In this document: piece after piece, positions 61,370 through 64,000 of the stretch
How the letters are laid out: each line of letters begins with the position of its first letter
Numbering within the stretch: position 1 is the first letter of the stretch
NCBI RefSeq assembly: GCF_000377945.1
Contig: NZ_KB898921.1
Span: 1-64,000, forward strand
Reading direction: 5' to 3'
Source: Thioalkalivibrio sulfidiphilus
GTDB taxonomy: Bacteria; Pseudomonadota; Gammaproteobacteria; Ectothiorhodospirales; Ectothiorhodospiraceae
Length of the DNA: 64,000 bases
Notes under the pieces: model-generated
Database searches by the model: none
Told to the model about the DNA's origin: nothing
The model's input: the letters and a program-made list of their open reading frames with translations, nothing else
Made by a program: the position numbers and the translations under genes

Positions 61370-62479
61370 CTACAGGAGCTCCAGGGCCGCGTCGATATCC
61401 GCTTGCGGGGTGTAGAAATGCGGGCTGAAACGCACCCCGCCGCCCCGGTGGGCACACAGCACCCCGGCGGCCATGAGGCGCTGATGCAGGGCCGCCATGT
61501 CCTGACCCGGGTGACGGAAGGTGAGGATGCCGGCGCGATGCGCCGGGGTCTTCGGAGTGATGATCTCGAAGCCTTTTGATTCAATAGAATCAATAAGATA
61601 AGAAATCTTTCCAGAAATACTCTCAGCTATATTCTCAAGCCCGGTCGCAAGCAGCAGGTCCAGGCTCGCCGCCAGGGCGTGGATGGCCAGCATGTTGGGG
61701 CTGCCGCATTCGAACCGGCGTGCCGATTCGGCCGGCGCCCAGTCCTCCCGGTCGTAATCCCCGAGGGCCTCCACCATGTGCCAGCCGTACTGGTTGAGCT
61801 TCAGCCAGTCGCGGATCTCCGCGCGCACGTAGAACACCGCCAGGCCTTCCGGGCCCAGCATCCACTTGTGACCGTCGGCGGCCACGAAGTCCGCGTGGCA
61901 GGCCTGGGCATCGAAGGGCAGGGCGCCCAGTTGCTGGATGGCGTCCACGCAGAACAGCACGTCCCGCTTGCGGCAGGCCTCGCCCAGACGTTCCAGGTCC
62001 AGGCGCAGGCCGCTGGCGTACTGCACGGCACTCACCGACAGCAGCCGGGTATTGGCATCCATGGCCTCGATCAGGGCGGCCTCCGGGTCCGCCGCGCCGG
62101 CGAGATCCACCCGCCGGGCCTCGATCCCGAAACGGGGCTCCAGAGACTCCCAGACCATGCGGTTGGACGGAAACTCCTCCCGGGGGAACACCACGTTGTC
62201 GCCCCGCACCCAGTCCAGGCCGTAGGCCACCACCGACAGGGCCTCGGAGGTGTTCTTGAGCAAGGCGATGTCGTCAGGGGAGGAGGCGTTGATCAGCCGT
62301 GCCAGCAGTCCCCGCAGGCGGGTTTCCTCCCGGGTCCAGGCGGGGTAGTCCCGGGAGCCGTGGGTCATGTTGGCCTCGGCAAAGCGGTGCACCGCCTCCG
62401 CCGTGCGCCGGGGCCAGGGGCCCACGGCGGCGTGGTTCAGGTGGATCAGGCCGGGTTCGAGGGGGAATTCGGGGTGCAT
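61370..62479 (-). CDS. Class V aminotransferase family PLP enzyme
   Basis: The 369-residue protein has LNHAAVGPWP at the N-terminus, VDAIQQLGALPFD and the PLP lysine in VAADGHKWMLGPEG. It resembles cysteine desulfurase/selenocysteine lyase-type enzymes, but lacks the C-terminal active cysteine segment of IscS. Substrate is not known. It is isolated between repeats. Confidence 0.87.
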   Translation of the reverse strand: MHPEFPLEPGLIHLNHAAVGPWPRRTAEAVHRFAEANMTHGSRDYPAWTREETRLRGLLARLINASSPDDIALLKNTSEALSVVAYGLDWVRGDNVVFPREEFPSNRMVWESLEPRFGIEARRVDLAGAADPEAALIEAMDANTRLLSVSAVQYASGLRLDLERLGEACRKRDVLFCVDAIQQLGALPFDAQACHADFVAADGHKWMLGPEGLAVFYVRAEIRDWLKLNQYGWHMVEALGDYDREDWAPAESARRFECGSPNMLAIHALAASLDLLLATGLENIAESISGKISYLIDSIESKGFEIITPKTPAHRAGILTFRHPGQDMAALHQRLMAAGVLCAHRGGGVRFSPHFYTPQADIDAALELL

Positions 62480-62573
62480 AAGGGCCAGGTCGGGTGAGGT
62501 GTGAGGGGGGCAGGTGATAGGAGTGTAAACCCTGGGAGCCTGCCGGACTTAGCGTGAAAGTCACGGTGCCTCC

Positions 62574-62752
62574 CTAGCCCGCATATCTCACCACCCTTCT
62601 ACTGCGGCCGCCGATCTACTCGCTGTGACGGGGCGTGCTCACTTCAGCCGGCTTGACGTAGTGTCGGCTACGCCGGCGCCGTCTTCCGTTCCGCGCGCCC
62701 CGTCACAGCGGCATCTCGACGCCCTCGCTACGAACGCTGGTGAGATATGCGG
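62574..62752. repeat. Inverted-repeat element with GGTGAGATATGCGGGC ends
   Basis: The left end CTAGCCCGCATATCTCACCA and the right end GCTGGTGAGATATGCGGG are inverted copies. Inside, CGCTGTGACGGGGCG pairs with CGCCCCGTCACAGCG. The left 39 bp match 24576-24614. Confidence 0.8.
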
Positions 62753-62829
62753 GCCAAGCCCGATAGAGCGAAGCGGTATCGGGCAGGTAGTGCCGGACAC
62801 CGCTGCGCTTTGTCCGGCCTACGATTCAC
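62753..62829. repeat. REP-like double-hairpin element, copy 2
   Basis: It matches 3854-3932 closely (CCCGATAGAGCG, GGTATCGGGCAG, GTGCCGGACACCGCTGCGCT), again next to an ATATGCGGG palindrome. Confidence 0.8.
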
Positions 62830-63007
62830 TTAACGGGAATGTCGGCCAGCCGGTTTGCATTATGCAACGCCCCTTTGTTACTTTGGGCGGCTAACCGGGT
62901 CGACGGCACAGGATCTCAGTAGCGATCTGCGTTATCTCGTCGGCCTTCCCATGTCCGGTCTTGCACGCCTGCGGGGGCCGGACAGCACACTGGGTCCGAA
63001 GGGGGCT

Positions 63008-63176
63008 TAACCCGAATGTTTCATGAATTGCGCACGCCCTCGCTTGTCTCTTGTCCGCACAGGAGATTTTCCTCAGTCGGCCGTATAGCCCGATACGGCG
63101 CTCCCTCGGAAAATCCCCTGTGCGGCCAATATCCTGCGCGATCATCGCACGAATTCATGAAACATTCGGGTTAAGT
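63008..63176. repeat. MITE-like inverted element with TTAACCCGAATGTTTCATGA ends
   Basis: The ends at 63008-63030 and about 63153-63175 are inverted copies. Inside, CCGCACAGGAGATTTTCC pairs imperfectly with GGAAAATCCCCTGTGCGG. It lies 34 bp before the kamA start. Confidence 0.8.
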
Positions 63177-63210
63177 TCCCCGGGCCCCGGCAGCATCGGA
63201 GGCGCACTGC

Positions 63211-64000
63211 ATGAGTTCCGTTCTCAAGTTCTACAGCGATACCGACCTGGGTGCGATCGAGGCCCGCCCCTTCAAGGTCTTCAACGAGCGCAGCCTGGAG
63301 AAGATCCCCCAGCTGGCGAAGCTCACCGAGGCCCAGCGCTTCGAGATGAAGGTGGTGGCCAGCGTGCTGCCGTTCCGGGTCAACGAGTACGTCATCAACG
63401 AGCTGATCGACTGGAGCGACATCCCCGCCGATCCCATCTTCCAGCTCACCTTCCCCCAGAAGGGCATGCTGGCCCCCGAGAGCTACGAGCGCATGGCCGA
63501 GCTGCACCGCCGCGGCGCCGACAAGGCGCAGATCTCGGCCCTGGCCAAGGAACTGCGCGACGGCCTCAACCCCCATCCCGCCGGGCAGCTGGAGATGAAC
63601 CTGCCCCGGGTCAACGGGGAGGTGGTGGAAGGACTGCAGCACAAGTACCGGGAGACGGTGCTGTTCTTCCCCAGCCAGGGCCAGACCTGCCATTCCTACT
63701 GCACCTTCTGCTTCCGCTGGGCCCAGTTCGTGGGCGACAAGGACCTGCGCATCGCCTCCAACCAGAAGGACCAGGTGCTCGGCTACCTGCGCGAACACCC
63801 CCAGGTCACGGACCTGCTGGTCACCGGCGGCGATCCCATGGTCATGAAGACCAAGAACCTGGCCCAGTACCTGGAGCCGCTCATGGAGGATGACAGCCTG
63901 GCCCACGTGCAGACCGTGCGCATCGGCACCAAGGCGCTCACCTTCTGGCCCTACCGCTTCGTCACCGACAACGACGCTGACGAGCTGCTGGGCCTGCTCA
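63211..64000 (+). CDS. KamA-type radical SAM protein (lysine 2,3-aminomutase family), runs off the window
   Basis: The first 263 residues are visible. The radical SAM cluster motif is C160-x3-C164-x2-C167 in QTCHSYCTFCFRW, followed by LVTGGDPMVMKT, which is the GGE-like SAM-binding segment. The N-terminal region (about 20-130) is the helical cap of the aminomutase family. It would convert L-lysine to beta-lysine or act on a related amine; in halophiles beta-lysine feeds a compatible solute, which is only a suggestion here. GGAGGC precedes the ATG. Confidence 0.85.
   Translation, partial: MSSVLKFYSDTDLGAIEARPFKVFNERSLEKIPQLAKLTEAQRFEMKVVASVLPFRVNEYVINELIDWSDIPADPIFQLTFPQKGMLAPESYERMAELHRRGADKAQISALAKELRDGLNPHPAGQLEMNLPRVNGEVVEGLQHKYRETVLFFPSQGQTCHSYCTFCFRWAQFVGDKDLRIASNQKDQVLGYLREHPQVTDLLVTGGDPMVMKTKNLAQYLEPLMEDDSLAHVQTVRIGTKALTFWPYRFVTDNDADELLGLL

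Larger units (their letters stand above)
62480..63210. repeat. Gene-free repeat cluster
   Basis: No coding sequence is credible in this 731-bp gap. It contains, in order, a MITE-end-like segment (62532-62552), an inverted-repeat element (62574-62752), a REP-like double hairpin (62753-62829) and an inverted element (63008-63176). Confidence 0.75.

Noticed and set aside
62625-62894. 89-codon frame within the repeat cluster
   Set aside because: It consists of inverted-repeat and REP-like DNA and lacks a ribosome site.
63051-63893. Plus-strand frame overlapping the kamA start in another phase
   Set aside because: The KamA frame has the radical SAM motif and conserved N-terminus; the other frame is Arg/Pro/Gly-rich noise.

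Overview
The window is GC-rich gammaproteobacterial chromosome. Gene order (yceF, yceD-rpmF-plsX-fabH, gacA-udg-uvrC-pgsA-tRNAs, roxA/purB/hflD/mnmA/nudJ, icd, clpS-clpA-infA, fabD-fabG-acpP-fabF-pabC-mltG-tmk-holB-tatD) is that of free-living Gammaproteobacteria. A NavBac-type sodium channel and an overall Ectothiorhodospiraceae look suggest a Thioalkalivibrio-like haloalkaliphile; this assignment is inference, not proven from the sequence.

Layout. 1-4.0 kb: tail of a transposase, an Hsp20 pair, the sodium channel, an LDH/MDH-family dehydrogenase and an FHA protein. 4.0-10.9 kb: yceF and a two-subunit biotin carboxylase/carboxyltransferase (probable pyruvate carboxylase) on the minus strand, divergent from yceD-rpmF-plsX-fabH. 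11-16 kb: CYTH protein, GacA/UvrY-type regulator, family 5-like uracil-DNA glycosylase, uvrC, pgsA, then tRNA-Gly, tRNA-Cys and tRNA-Leu. 16-44 kb: core metabolism, tRNA modification (mnmC, dusA, mnmA), c-di-GMP signalling, an ABC-2 exporter, aconitase, isocitrate dehydrogenase and ClpS/ClpA. 44.6-54.4 kb: the second half of the fatty-acid operon, folate genes, mltG, tmk, holB, a PilZ protein and tatD.

54.5-59.3 kb is the accessory highlight: a chromosomal integron. A long IntI-type integrase on the minus strand faces five gene cassettes on the plus strand. Every cassette boundary is supported by attC-like folded sites whose R'' and R' cores match when each cassette is read as a circle. Cassettes carry an EVE-like protein, a DUF2004-like protein, a sensor-plus-PD-(D/E)XK nuclease fusion, an interrupted DUF4160/DUF2442 pair and a ParE-type toxin-antitoxin. 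The integrase appears to lack about 30 residues of its canonical core-binding domain. Beyond it lie a RES/Xre toxin-antitoxin pair, a metallophosphoesterase, a class V aminotransferase, a 730-bp repeat cluster and the start of a KamA-type radical SAM gene.

A second theme runs through the window: intergenic inverted repeats. Several have arms built of short (about 7-nt) tandem units, each locus with its own sequence, mostly at convergent gene junctions. Others are MITE- or REP-like families with recognisable copies. Some supply the last codons or the stop codon of the adjoining gene (fabD, the leucyl aminopeptidase, the GGDEF-EAL protein, ldh).
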